A stretch of DNA of 5,744 nt. Source: Pseudomonadota bacterium (GTDB taxonomy: Bacteria; Pseudomonadota; Gammaproteobacteria; Steroidobacterales; Woeseiaceae). A program made the translations under genes and the position numbers. Under the pieces are notes generated by a model. It was not told the origin of the DNA and searched no databases. It worked only from the letters and a program-made list of their open reading frames with translations. Positions within the stretch are counted from its first letter, which is position 1; the number at the start of each line of letters is the position of its first letter. Location of the stretch: assembly GCA_022565135.1 (NCBI GenBank), contig JADFKA010000130.1:1-5744 (forward strand), written 5' to 3'. Of the stretch, positions 1 to 5,678 are shown in pieces.

Positions 1-1
1 A

Positions 2-97
2 GGCGGTTACGCTTTTGTTTTTGGCCTGGTTTCAACGATCAGATTCCTGTTTCAAGGCCAGAAGTATAGAAAAAGGCAAGCATGCTTAATGAGATAG
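2..97 (+). CDS. possible 3' end of an unidentified upstream gene (partial)
   Basis: A reading frame is open from the left edge to a TAG at 95-97, giving about 31 residues. It starts with a hydrophobic run (YAFVFGLVSTIRFLF) followed by a basic tail (QGQKYRKRQ). That pattern resembles the end of an inner-membrane protein, with a last transmembrane helix and a positively charged cytoplasmic tail. I do not recognise a family, and 31 open codons can occur by chance. The only contextual support is that the stop lies 145 bases before radA in the same direction, which leaves room for a normal intergenic region. It may not be a gene. Confidence 0.22.
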   Translation, partial: GGYAFVFGLVSTIRFLFQGQKYRKRQACLMR

Positions 98-191
98 GGT
101 TGGCATTTTTATGTAATAAGACTCGTGTATCCGGTGCTATCATTGCTATCGAAGATCCTGCGCAATGTGACGTAGGTCGATGTTTTGCCCT

Positions 192-228
192 TTGTCAAAA
201 TTCGTCCTTATCAAAAATATTATATAAA
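192..228 (+). promoter_or_regulatory. candidate radA promoter, AT-rich
   Basis: TTGTCA at 192-197 matches five of six bases of the sigma-70 -35 consensus. It is followed by a strongly AT-rich stretch with several -10-like words: AAATAT at 215-220 (17-base spacer), TATTAT at 218-223 (20-base spacer) and TATATA at 221-226. The best -10 words have a long spacer, so the exact pairing is uncertain. The stretch is the most AT-rich part of the window and lies 15-50 bases before the radA start, which is the right place. Upstream, the 7-mer TGCTATC occurs twice, at 135-141 and 144-150. Confidence 0.35.
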
Positions 229-242
229 ACAACATTTTAAGA

Positions 243-1583
243 ATGGCCAAAACAAAAACAGCCTACGTTTGCAGCGAATGCGGTGCGCATAGCGTCAAAT
301 GGGCAGGGCAATGTCCGGAATGTTCAACCTGGAACACGTTGAGCGCAATATCGATCACTCCGTCTCGCGCAGTGCGCCGGCCAGCGATGTTTCCCACGAG
401 ACTCGATGCGCTGCCTGATGACCTCTCGCTACGAAACTCGACGGGATTTGCCGAATTTGACAGGGTCCTTGGCGGCGGACTGGTCCCAGGTGCCGTGGTA
501 CTTCTGGGTGGCGATCCCGGTGTCGGCAAGTCAACGCTGTTACAGCAGGTATCAGCATTTCTCGGCAACGAATTGCAGGTCCTTTATGCCACGGGCGAGG
601 AGTCGCTGCGCCAGATCGGGCAACGATCGCATCGCTTAGGCTTAGCCGCTGCCGATTTGCAACTGCTTGCCGACACGTCAATCGAGAACGTGCTTGAACA
701 GGCATTGGCTTGCGCGGCCCGTGTTCTGGTCATCGATTCAATTCAGGCAATGAACAGTATGGAGTCGCCATCGGCGCCAGGGTCAGTCGCGCAATTACGC
801 GAATGTGTCAGTCGCATTGTGCAATTTGCCAAGCAAACGGAGGTGTCGGTTTTCATCATCGGTCATGTGACAAAGGACGGTACGATTGCCGGACCGCGAG
901 CCGTCGAGCACATGGTGGATACGGTGTTGTATTTCGAAAATGACCCGGCTAGCCGATATACATTGATACGTTCAGTCAAAAACCGATTTGGTGCAAGTGG
1001 CGAAATGGGTGTCTTCGCGATGACCGAGACAGGATTTCGTGAGGTCAGCAATCCTTCGGCAATTTTCCTGTCCCGTGACAGCATCACCGAACCCGGCAGT
1101 ATCGTGTCCGTGGCATGGGAAGGAAGTCGAGCATTACTCGTCGAGATTCAGGCATTGGTCGCAGATGGCAATAGCTCATATCCCAGGCGCCTGGCCACCG
1201 GAGTTGACCAGAATCGCCTGGCCCTGTTGCTGGCCGTTTTACAGCGACACGGTAATGTTGCTCTTGGGGCCGAAGATATTTTTGTCAATGTTGTCGGCGG
1301 ACTGAGAATTTCTGAAACCGCTGTCGATCTGCCAGCAATAATTGCCATTGTCTCAAGTTTTCGCGATCGTTCGACCCAGGAATGCCTGGTGAGTTTCGGT
1401 GAGGTCGGTCTGGCCGGTGAAATTCGACCGGTGCGGTTTGGGACGGAGCGCATCGTCGCCGCCGCGAAACAGGGATTCAAACATGCGCTGGTGCCAGTGG
1501 CGAACGTGCCGAAAAAAATTCCTGACGGTATTCGAGTAACCGGTGTCCGTCGAATAAGCGAGGCACTGGACGAAGCGTTTTAG
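243..1583 (+). CDS. radA: DNA repair protein RadA (Sms)
   Basis: RadA is a cytoplasmic RecA-like ATPase that helps process branched recombination intermediates, promoting branch migration alongside RecA. All family landmarks are present over 446 residues (E. coli RadA has 460). There is a four-cysteine zinc finger at C10, C13, C24 and C27. The Walker A motif GGDPGVGKST is at 89-98 and the Walker B strand VLVIDSIQ at 161-168. The RadA-specific KNRFG motif is at 246-250. From about residue 285 to the end is the Lon-like domain, which lacks protease function in this family. The ATG at 243 gives the usual start MAKTKTAYVCSECG, so it is well placed, although only a poor AAGA sits directly before it and no clear Shine-Dalgarno is visible. 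The gene is probably transcribed from the AT-rich leader. Its stop lies 3 bases from the stop of the converging CorB-type gene. It looks intact. Confidence 0.97.
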   Translation: MAKTKTAYVCSECGAHSVKWAGQCPECSTWNTLSAISITPSRAVRRPAMFPTRLDALPDDLSLRNSTGFAEFDRVLGGGLVPGAVVLLGGDPGVGKSTLLQQVSAFLGNELQVLYATGEESLRQIGQRSHRLGLAAADLQLLADTSIENVLEQALACAARVLVIDSIQAMNSMESPSAPGSVAQLRECVSRIVQFAKQTEVSVFIIGHVTKDGTIAGPRAVEHMVDTVLYFENDPASRYTLIRSVKNRFGASGEMGVFAMTETGFREVSNPSAIFLSRDSITEPGSIVSVAWEGSRALLVEIQALVADGNSSYPRRLATGVDQNRLALLLAVLQRHGNVALGAEDIFVNVVGGLRISETAVDLPAIIAIVSSFRDRSTQECLVSFGEVGLAGEIRPVRFGTERIVAAAKQGFKHALVPVANVPKKIPDGIRVTGVRRISEALDEAF

Positions 1584-1586
1584 CAG

Positions 1587-2864
1587 CTAGTTGGTGCTCT
1601 CTACTACCTCGATTCGTGGCCCGATACGCACCGTTCGAACTCTATTTTCGTCTGCTTGGACTATCTCAATCGGATAGCCATTTATATTCAGGCAGGTGGC
1701 TGGATCCGGAATGGTCTCGAGCATCTCGACAATCAGACCATTGAGCGTCTTTGGACCGTCCGTCGGCAATTGCCAATCTTGCGAGCGATTCAGCTCACGA
1801 ATGTTTACAGCAGCTTTGACCAGATAGGTATTGTCTTCTTCACGCACAACATCATCGCCATTGTCGGCGGGGTCAGTTGAAAATTCCCCGACGATTTCTT
1901 CGAGAATGTCCTCGAGTGTCACGAGGCCCTGAATGTCTCCGTATTCATCAACAACCAGAGCAATCCGTTGTCGTCGTCGCTGAAACTGTACCAGCTGTGT
2001 GCTCAATGGCGTACCTTCAGGTACGAAGTACGGATCTTCCAGCAACTTGATCAGGGCGTTTTTGTCGAACGAAAATTGTGCGAAGTTGGCAAGGCGCCGA
2101 AGATGCAATACGCCGACAACCTTGTCGATGTCGTTCCGGTAAACGGGCAGGCGACTGTGATTACTCGCGCTGATAATTTCCGCGATTTCTTCAGGTTCGT
2201 CATTCAGGTCAATGCCGATGATTTCGTTATGCGGAACCATGACGTCGTCCACGGTGACCCGTTCGAGGTCGAGTATGCTGATGAGCATGCGCCGATAGCG
2301 ATTCGAAATCCGGCTGCTGGCGTCGTGCACTATCGTTCGCAGTTCTTCGCGAGTAAGTGCATGCGAGTGAGCGGTGCTGTCGCGAACGCCGAGTAACCAC
2401 AAAACGCCGTTGGCCGCATTGTTAATCAGCCAGACAAGCGGATAAGTGATCTTCATCAGCGGGTAGTAGATGAGTGCGGCCGGAAATGCGAGCCGTTCCG
2501 GGTGCAGTGCCGCCAGGGTCTTTGGTGCGGCCTCGGCAAAAATTAACACGATAAGCGTGAGAATCAGGGTGCCCAAGGCGACTGCAGGTTGTCCGCCGAG
2601 CTTGAAAGCAATAATGGCGACGAGCGATGCTGCGGAGAAGTTGACGAGATTATTGCCGAGCAGAATGAGACTGATCAAGCGGTCAGGACGCTGCAATAAA
2701 CGTTCAGCAATTTTGGCGCCTCGGTGGCCCTCGCGAGCCTTATGCCGAAGCTGATAACGGTTCAGGCTCATGAGCGCCGTTTCCGAGCCCGAGAAAAACG
2801 CAGAAAGCAGTAGTAACGTGACCAGCAACCCGACCAGGGCTGCCAGGGGAACCTCAGCGCCCAA
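1587..2864 (-). CDS. corB: CorB/YfjD-type DUF21-CBS membrane protein (HlyC/CorC family transporter)
   Basis: This is an inner-membrane protein of the CNNM/CorB family, linked in known members to magnesium or cobalt efflux and tolerance. The 425 residues are in the expected order. The N-terminal DUF21 transmembrane domain spans about 8-160, with signatures FFSGSETALMSLNRYQL (23-39), GNNLVN (70-75) and EAAPKTLA (111-118). Two CBS domains follow at about 205-265 and 275-335; the second ends in DEYGDIQGLVTLEDILEEIV. The CorC_HlyC domain spans about 345-420. The start is TTG at 2862-2864, supported by AAGAGGTG at 2873-2880 on the minus strand about 9 bases before it; this is the only clear Shine-Dalgarno in the window. 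The next in-frame ATG (residue 32) would remove part of the DUF21 domain. It follows the YpjD-type gene by 95 bases in the same direction, as in E. coli (ypjD-yfjD). Transport activity is inferred from the family; the ion is not decided by sequence. Confidence 0.93.
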   Translation of the reverse strand: MGAEVPLAALVGLLVTLLLLSAFFSGSETALMSLNRYQLRHKAREGHRGAKIAERLLQRPDRLISLILLGNNLVNFSAASLVAIIAFKLGGQPAVALGTLILTLIVLIFAEAAPKTLAALHPERLAFPAALIYYPLMKITYPLVWLINNAANGVLWLLGVRDSTAHSHALTREELRTIVHDASSRISNRYRRMLISILDLERVTVDDVMVPHNEIIGIDLNDEPEEIAEIISASNHSRLPVYRNDIDKVVGVLHLRRLANFAQFSFDKNALIKLLEDPYFVPEGTPLSTQLVQFQRRRQRIALVVDEYGDIQGLVTLEDILEEIVGEFSTDPADNGDDVVREEDNTYLVKAAVNIRELNRSQDWQLPTDGPKTLNGLIVEMLETIPDPATCLNINGYPIEIVQADENRVRTVRIGPRIEVVESTN

Positions 2865-2899
2865 CGAAAAAGCACCTCTTGAATGACCAGGACATGCTC

Positions 2900-2928
2900 A
2901 GTTCAGCAGGACAGTCTCACGCTGTCAA
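2900..2928 (-). promoter_or_regulatory. candidate promoter for the CorB-type gene
   Basis: On the minus strand a perfect -35 hexamer, TTGACA, lies at 2923-2928. With a 17-base spacer the -10 position (2900-2905) reads TGAACT, only three of six consensus bases. The -35 overlaps a small inverted repeat, GACAG (7-base loop) CTGTC, which could be an operator or chance. A start site here would give a leader of about 30 bases before the TTG start at 2864, letting the CorB-type gene be expressed separately from the YpjD-type gene upstream. The poor -10 keeps confidence low. Confidence 0.28.
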
Positions 2929-2959
2929 GAAAGCACGTCGCAGCCTGAAAAGCTGGCAG

Positions 2960-3766
2960 TCAACCCCAGCTCCGATTGAGCAATTCCTCCAGAACAAAGC
3001 GACTGCCGAAATAGGCCAGGCAGAGCACCGCAAAACCCCACAGATAAAGAAATACGGCGCGTCGGCCACGCCAGCCGGCAAAGACTCTGCCGCCGAGCAG
3101 GACGCCAAACAGCACCAGGGCCAATAATGATAAAACTGTCTTGTGGACCAGGTGCTGTGCAAACAGATCTTCGACAAACGCAATACCCGATACGACGGCG
3201 AGCAGCAAGCCGATGAAGCCTGCGGACGCAACGCCAAACAGCAATTTCTCGGTCGTCTCGACTGGGGCGAACAGCTGCTTGCCGGTAGTCAATCGACCGG
3301 TACGTAGCCGGCGATCCTGGACCAACGAAAAGGTAGCGATAATGGCACCCACGGTGAGCAGGCCATAGGCGAACATCGATATCAGAATATGCGCCTGCAT
3401 TTGCCAGGCCAGCGAGGAACCGGTAGCAGTTGCAGGATTTATGCCCAGCGGAATTGTTGCAATTGCCGCCAGAGTGAGTAATCCCGCCGTCATACCGCGC
3501 AGTGTGGGTTCGAGTGCCCCGAGCAATCCAATCAAAGCCAGCTGCAGTCCAATCATGGACAAGGCACTGGAAATTGACAGGCTCAACCCTCCAGCCAGAC
3601 GGATGTCGAGGTACAGGACCTGCCCGTGCAACATAACACCAGCGCCGGCCAGTACTGTCGCAGCGATCAGCGCCTGACGCGCGCGAATAGCATGACTTGG
3701 TAGCCGATTCATAGCGAAAGCCATGGCTGACAACAGATACAGCAAAAGAATTGTGAATTGAGACAC
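2960..3766 (-). CDS. ypjD: YpjD-type inner-membrane protein, CcsA-like cytochrome c assembly family
   Basis: This 268-residue polytopic membrane protein belongs to the CcsA/CcmC-like 'cytochrome c assembly' family. About eight hydrophobic segments are visible, near 3-19, 31-47, 60-83, 93-107, 122-150, 175-197, 210-227 and 235-252. Recognisable YpjD features are H126 in QAHILISMFAYGLL, the HKTVLSLLALVLFGVLLGGR block starting at H208, WRGRRA at 232-237, and the tail AYFGSRFVLE. H126, H205 and H208 are candidates for heme contact by analogy with the family, but the exact role of YpjD is unsettled. The start is GTG at 3764-3766. The first ATG (residue 15) would cut off most of the first helix, so GTG is preferred although no Shine-Dalgarno precedes it. 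It is upstream of the CorB-type gene and divergent from the ffh side, the arrangement known from gammaproteobacteria. Confidence 0.92.
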   Translation of the reverse strand: MSQFTILLLYLLSAMAFAMNRLPSHAIRARQALIAATVLAGAGVMLHGQVLYLDIRLAGGLSLSISSALSMIGLQLALIGLLGALEPTLRGMTAGLLTLAAIATIPLGINPATATGSSLAWQMQAHILISMFAYGLLTVGAIIATFSLVQDRRLRTGRLTTGKQLFAPVETTEKLLFGVASAGFIGLLLAVVSGIAFVEDLFAQHLVHKTVLSLLALVLFGVLLGGRVFAGWRGRRAVFLYLWGFAVLCLAYFGSRFVLEELLNRSWG

Positions 3767-3845
3767 AGAAACTGGCCGGTGCTTAACCTAACGTTCCGCT
3801 GAACGAATCATCCCATATGGCGAAGATCAATAGAACCCCAACACG
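3767..3845. promoter_or_regulatory. divergent intergenic region between ypjD and the phosphodiesterase-like gene
   Basis: These 79 bases separate two genes transcribed in opposite directions, so promoters for both should lie here or just inside the genes. On the plus strand TAGAAC at 3831-3836 resembles a -10 box and ends 9 bases before the ATG at 3846, which would give a leader of only two or three bases. On the minus strand TAGGTT at 3785-3790 is a weaker candidate. I find no good -35 for either and no Shine-Dalgarno before either start. The existence of promoters is inferred from gene orientation; the exact sites are guesses. Confidence 0.35.
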
Positions 3846-4613
3846 ATGCAAATACGAATTCTGGGTTGCAGTGGTGGCATTGGTGCCGGGTCTCGTACCT
3901 CGGCCATGCTCATCGACAATGACGTCCTGATCGACGCAGGTACCGGCATAGGAGACCTGGCGCTTGAGGATCTGGACACGATTCGTCATGTCTTTTTGAC
4001 CCACGCACATCTCGACCATGTTGCCGGCTTGCCGCTGCTGGTTGATCGCGTTTTCGATGAGAATTTCGATGTGCCGATCACGGTATATGCGCGCGAGGAA
4101 ACCCTCAGGGCAATCCAGGAGCATATTTTCAACGGTGTAATCTGGCCAGATTTTGCCAAGCTGCCGTCTCCTCAAAACCCGATGTTGCGCTATCGCGTTT
4201 GCAGCCCTGGCGACACGATCACCATCGCACATCGCGACTTCTATGCAATTGATGTGCGGCACAGCGTACCGTCGCTCGGCTACACGGTGAAAAATTCGGG
4301 CGGTTCTATTGCCATCAGTGGTGATACCAAAAGCAACGAAACGCTCTGGCCCGTGCTGAATGCCTGTGACGACCTCAAGATATTGGTCATCGAGGTATCG
4401 TTTCCCGACGAATTGGAGAAACTCGCGACCGCATCGGGTCACTATTGCCCGAAAACGATGACACGCGACCTCGAAAGGCTGCGCCAGAATCCCGACATCT
4501 GGATCACCGGCATGAAACCCGGTGAAGAGGCCACCATTCTGGAACAGGTGCTTCGCGCTTCGCCTGACAGGAACATCCAAATGCTCTGCTCAGGCGACGT
4601 TCTAACTGTGTAA
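3846..4613 (+). CDS. metallo-beta-lactamase-fold hydrolase, class II 3',5'-cyclic-nucleotide phosphodiesterase type
   Basis: This 255-residue cytoplasmic protein (no signal peptide) has the metallo-beta-lactamase fold and resembles proteins annotated as class II 3',5'-cyclic-nucleotide phosphodiesterases, which use two metal ions. The N-terminal MQIRILGCSGGIG is typical. The metal motif THAHLDH is at 52-58 (ligands H53, H55, D57, H58). H139 may contact metal or substrate. D160 in SGDT fits the bridging aspartate, and H199 lies in SGHYCP. Near the C-terminus, family members as I recall them read ITHLKPGE; here 220-227 reads ITGMKPGE, so Gly222 stands where the last ligand histidine is expected. 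Activity on cyclic nucleotides is therefore not assured, and another phosphoester substrate is possible. The gene sits between ypjD and ffh, co-directional with ffh 104 bases upstream of it. The ATG at 3846 keeps the whole first strand; no Shine-Dalgarno is seen. The long antisense frame across it is a shadow. Confidence 0.87.
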   Translation: MQIRILGCSGGIGAGSRTSAMLIDNDVLIDAGTGIGDLALEDLDTIRHVFLTHAHLDHVAGLPLLVDRVFDENFDVPITVYAREETLRAIQEHIFNGVIWPDFAKLPSPQNPMLRYRVCSPGDTITIAHRDFYAIDVRHSVPSLGYTVKNSGGSIAISGDTKSNETLWPVLNACDDLKILVIEVSFPDELEKLATASGHYCPKTMTRDLERLRQNPDIWITGMKPGEEATILEQVLRASPDRNIQMLCSGDVLTV

Positions 4614-4627
4614 TTCTGCTTTTGTTG

Positions 4628-4667
4628 GCAGCCCGCTTGACGGGAGCTCGCTGGGCTGCGCTTTACT
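4628..4667 (+). terminator. weak hairpin after the phosphodiesterase-like gene
   Basis: A perfect 7-base inverted repeat, GCAGCCC at 4628-4634 and GGGCTGC at 4653-4659, encloses an 18-base loop that can itself form CCCG/CGGG. It starts 14 bases after the stop codon at 4613, where a terminator for that gene would be expected. Only a broken T run follows (GCTTTACTT), so termination would be inefficient. It could instead be a leader structure upstream of ffh or chance. Confidence 0.3.
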
Positions 4668-4705
4668 TCGGTCGAAGAACATACCGCCCGCGGTGCTGCA
4701 TGCCT

Positions 4706-4718
4706 TAGAATCCCCGCA
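4706..4718 (+). promoter_or_regulatory. candidate -10 box giving a leaderless ffh transcript
   Basis: TAGAAT at 4706-4711 matches five of six bases of the sigma-70 -10 consensus. Six bases separate it from the ATG at 4718, the usual distance from a -10 box to the transcription start. A transcript from here would begin at or next to the start codon. This agrees with the absence of any Shine-Dalgarno-like purine run before the ATG. No good -35 hexamer is present at 16-19 bases upstream, which limits confidence. Confidence 0.4.
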
Positions 4719-5416
4719 TGTTTGATAATCTCAGCAGCAGGCTGGCCGACGCCATACGCAATGTCTCGGGCAAGGGTCGGCTCACGGAAGACAACATCAA
4801 GGACACGCTGCGGCAGGTTCGGCTTGCGTTACTCGAAGCCGACGTTGCGTTGGCAGTTGTTAAGGGGTTCATTGATCGTATTCGTGACCGGGCAGTCGGC
4901 GCAGAGGTCGGCAAGAGCCTGACACCGGGTCAGACCCTCATCAAAATTATTCACAGCGAGTTGGTCAGCTTGCTGGGCGAGCAACACTTACCTTTCGATT
5001 TCAAAGCGCAGTCACCGATTGTCGTACTGCTTGCCGGCTTGCAAGGAGCCGGCAAGACAACGACTGCCGCGAAACTCGCGAAACGGCTCATCGATAAGGA
5101 TAAAAAACGGGTGATGCTGGTAAGCGTCGACGTGTATCGGCCGGCCGCGATATTGCAATTGCAAGTGCTGGCGGCGGAGGTAGGCGCACTGCACTGTCAG
5201 AGCAGTATCGACGACCAACCTGTTGCGATCATAGATCGAGCACTGGATGAGGCCCGGCGATTACACGCTGACGTGCTGATTATCGATACAGCAGGCCGGT
5301 TGCATGTTGACGACGACATGATGCGTGAATTGGCTGCGGTACACGCGCGCGCTGAGCCGCACGAAACCCTGTTCGTGGTTGACAGTATGGCAGGTCAGGA
5401 TGCCGTCTTCGACTGA
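4718..5416 (+). CDS. ffh: signal recognition particle GTPase Ffh (SRP54), truncated at a junction
   Basis: Ffh binds 4.5S RNA and signal sequences and delivers ribosomes to the FtsY receptor at the inner membrane. The N-terminal half is normal. The helical N domain spans about 1-85 (MFDNLSSRLADAIRNVSGKG). The G domain carries G1 GLQGAGKTTT (107-116), DVYRPAA (138-144), G3 DTAGR (190-194) and the loop DSMAGQDAV (222-230). After V230, where the family continues with an asparagine-containing segment, the frame reads F-D and stops at 5414-5416. The family is usually about 450 residues; this has 232. Missing are the TKxD motif (G4), the closing G5 region and the whole M domain that binds RNA and signal peptides, so the product as read could not act as SRP. 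True ffh sequence ends at or before 5407. Because ffh is normally essential, the break is more likely a chimeric join than a natural allele. The start gives the canonical N-terminus and lacks a Shine-Dalgarno. Confidence 0.93.
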   Translation: MFDNLSSRLADAIRNVSGKGRLTEDNIKDTLRQVRLALLEADVALAVVKGFIDRIRDRAVGAEVGKSLTPGQTLIKIIHSELVSLLGEQHLPFDFKAQSPIVVLLAGLQGAGKTTTAAKLAKRLIDKDKKRVMLVSVDVYRPAAILQLQVLAAEVGALHCQSSIDDQPVAIIDRALDEARRLHADVLIIDTAGRLHVDDDMMRELAAVHARAEPHETLFVVDSMAGQDAVFD

Positions 5417-5608
5417 GCCTCGATGGAGCGGAAATCCAAGATGTGGGCAGCGGTTATCGAGGGCAAACACCTTGCCCTCGTCATAGACGACCAAGAGTGG
5501 ACAGCGAGCGCCGCGCACGACGATCGTACCCTTAGCCTTTAGCTCTTCCAGAGTCGCCGCGCGAATGAAGTCAGTGGAAGGGATGGAAAAATGCTCGCTG
5601 CTCTGCAT
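5261..5608 (-). CDS. Rieske [2Fe-2S] domain protein, 5' fragment running into reversed ffh sequence
   Basis: Reading on the minus strand from ATG at 5606-5608, the first 74 residues (to base 5387) are a Rieske ferredoxin-like domain. They include EELKAKGTIVVRGARCPLLV (21-40), KVFALDNRCPHLGFPLHRGS (46-65) and DGILTCH (68-74). C54 and H56 (CPH) and C73 supply three of the four cluster ligands. The fourth, the histidine two residues after H74 in the usual C-H-W-H pattern, is absent: the frame continues T-V-N-H, the complement of ffh codons, and runs meaninglessly to a stop at 5261. Only 5387-5608 is genuine, and the product as read should not hold a normal cluster. Similar Rieske domains occur in proteins that continue well past this point, so most of the gene is missing. 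A TTG at 5609-5611 is an alternative start; GAAGGA at 5626-5631 is too far away to decide. Confidence 0.8.
   Translation of the reverse strand: MQSSEHFSIPSTDFIRAATLEELKAKGTIVVRGARCPLLVVYDEGKVFALDNRCPHLGFPLHRGSVEDGILTCHTVNHEQGFVRLSARVYRSQFTHHVVVNMQPACCIDNQHVSV
5387..5407. other. junction between ffh and Rieske sequences through a 21-base shared word
   Basis: These 21 bases encode MAGQDAV in the ffh frame on the plus strand and DGILTCH in the Rieske frame on the minus strand; both are what their families require. Immediately right of 5407 the plus strand stops matching ffh (TTC instead of an expected asparagine codon). Immediately left of 5387 the minus strand stops matching Rieske (ACT instead of the expected tryptophan TGG). 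The two codon registers coincide, so the complement of one family's motif is the other's. The boundary therefore lies somewhere within this shared word. Confidence 0.85.
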
Positions 5609-5678
5609 CAATGGAAATTTAAGTATCCTTCAACAGCTTTGGAAGTCGGCGAACCGGGTGATCCAGCCCGCTACTTTG

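Noticed and set aside
1968..2396. A 142-codon plus-strand frame across the CorB-type gene
   Set aside because: It lies opposite the CBS domains of a well-supported gene and shows no motif of its own.
2941..2965. Terminator between the YpjD-type and CorB-type genes
   Set aside because: Only a 4-base stem (CAGC/GCTG) with no T run on the minus strand.
3783..4580. A 265-codon frame on the minus strand lying fully across the phosphodiesterase-like gene
   Set aside because: The plus-strand gene has clear family motifs (THAHLDH, SGDT), while the antisense translation has no recognisable domain. The length follows from codon bias of the real gene.
5261..5386. A natural C-terminal extension of the Rieske protein
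   Set aside because: This part is the exact complement of conserved ffh codons (DTAGR to DSMA), so it is a by-product of the junction.
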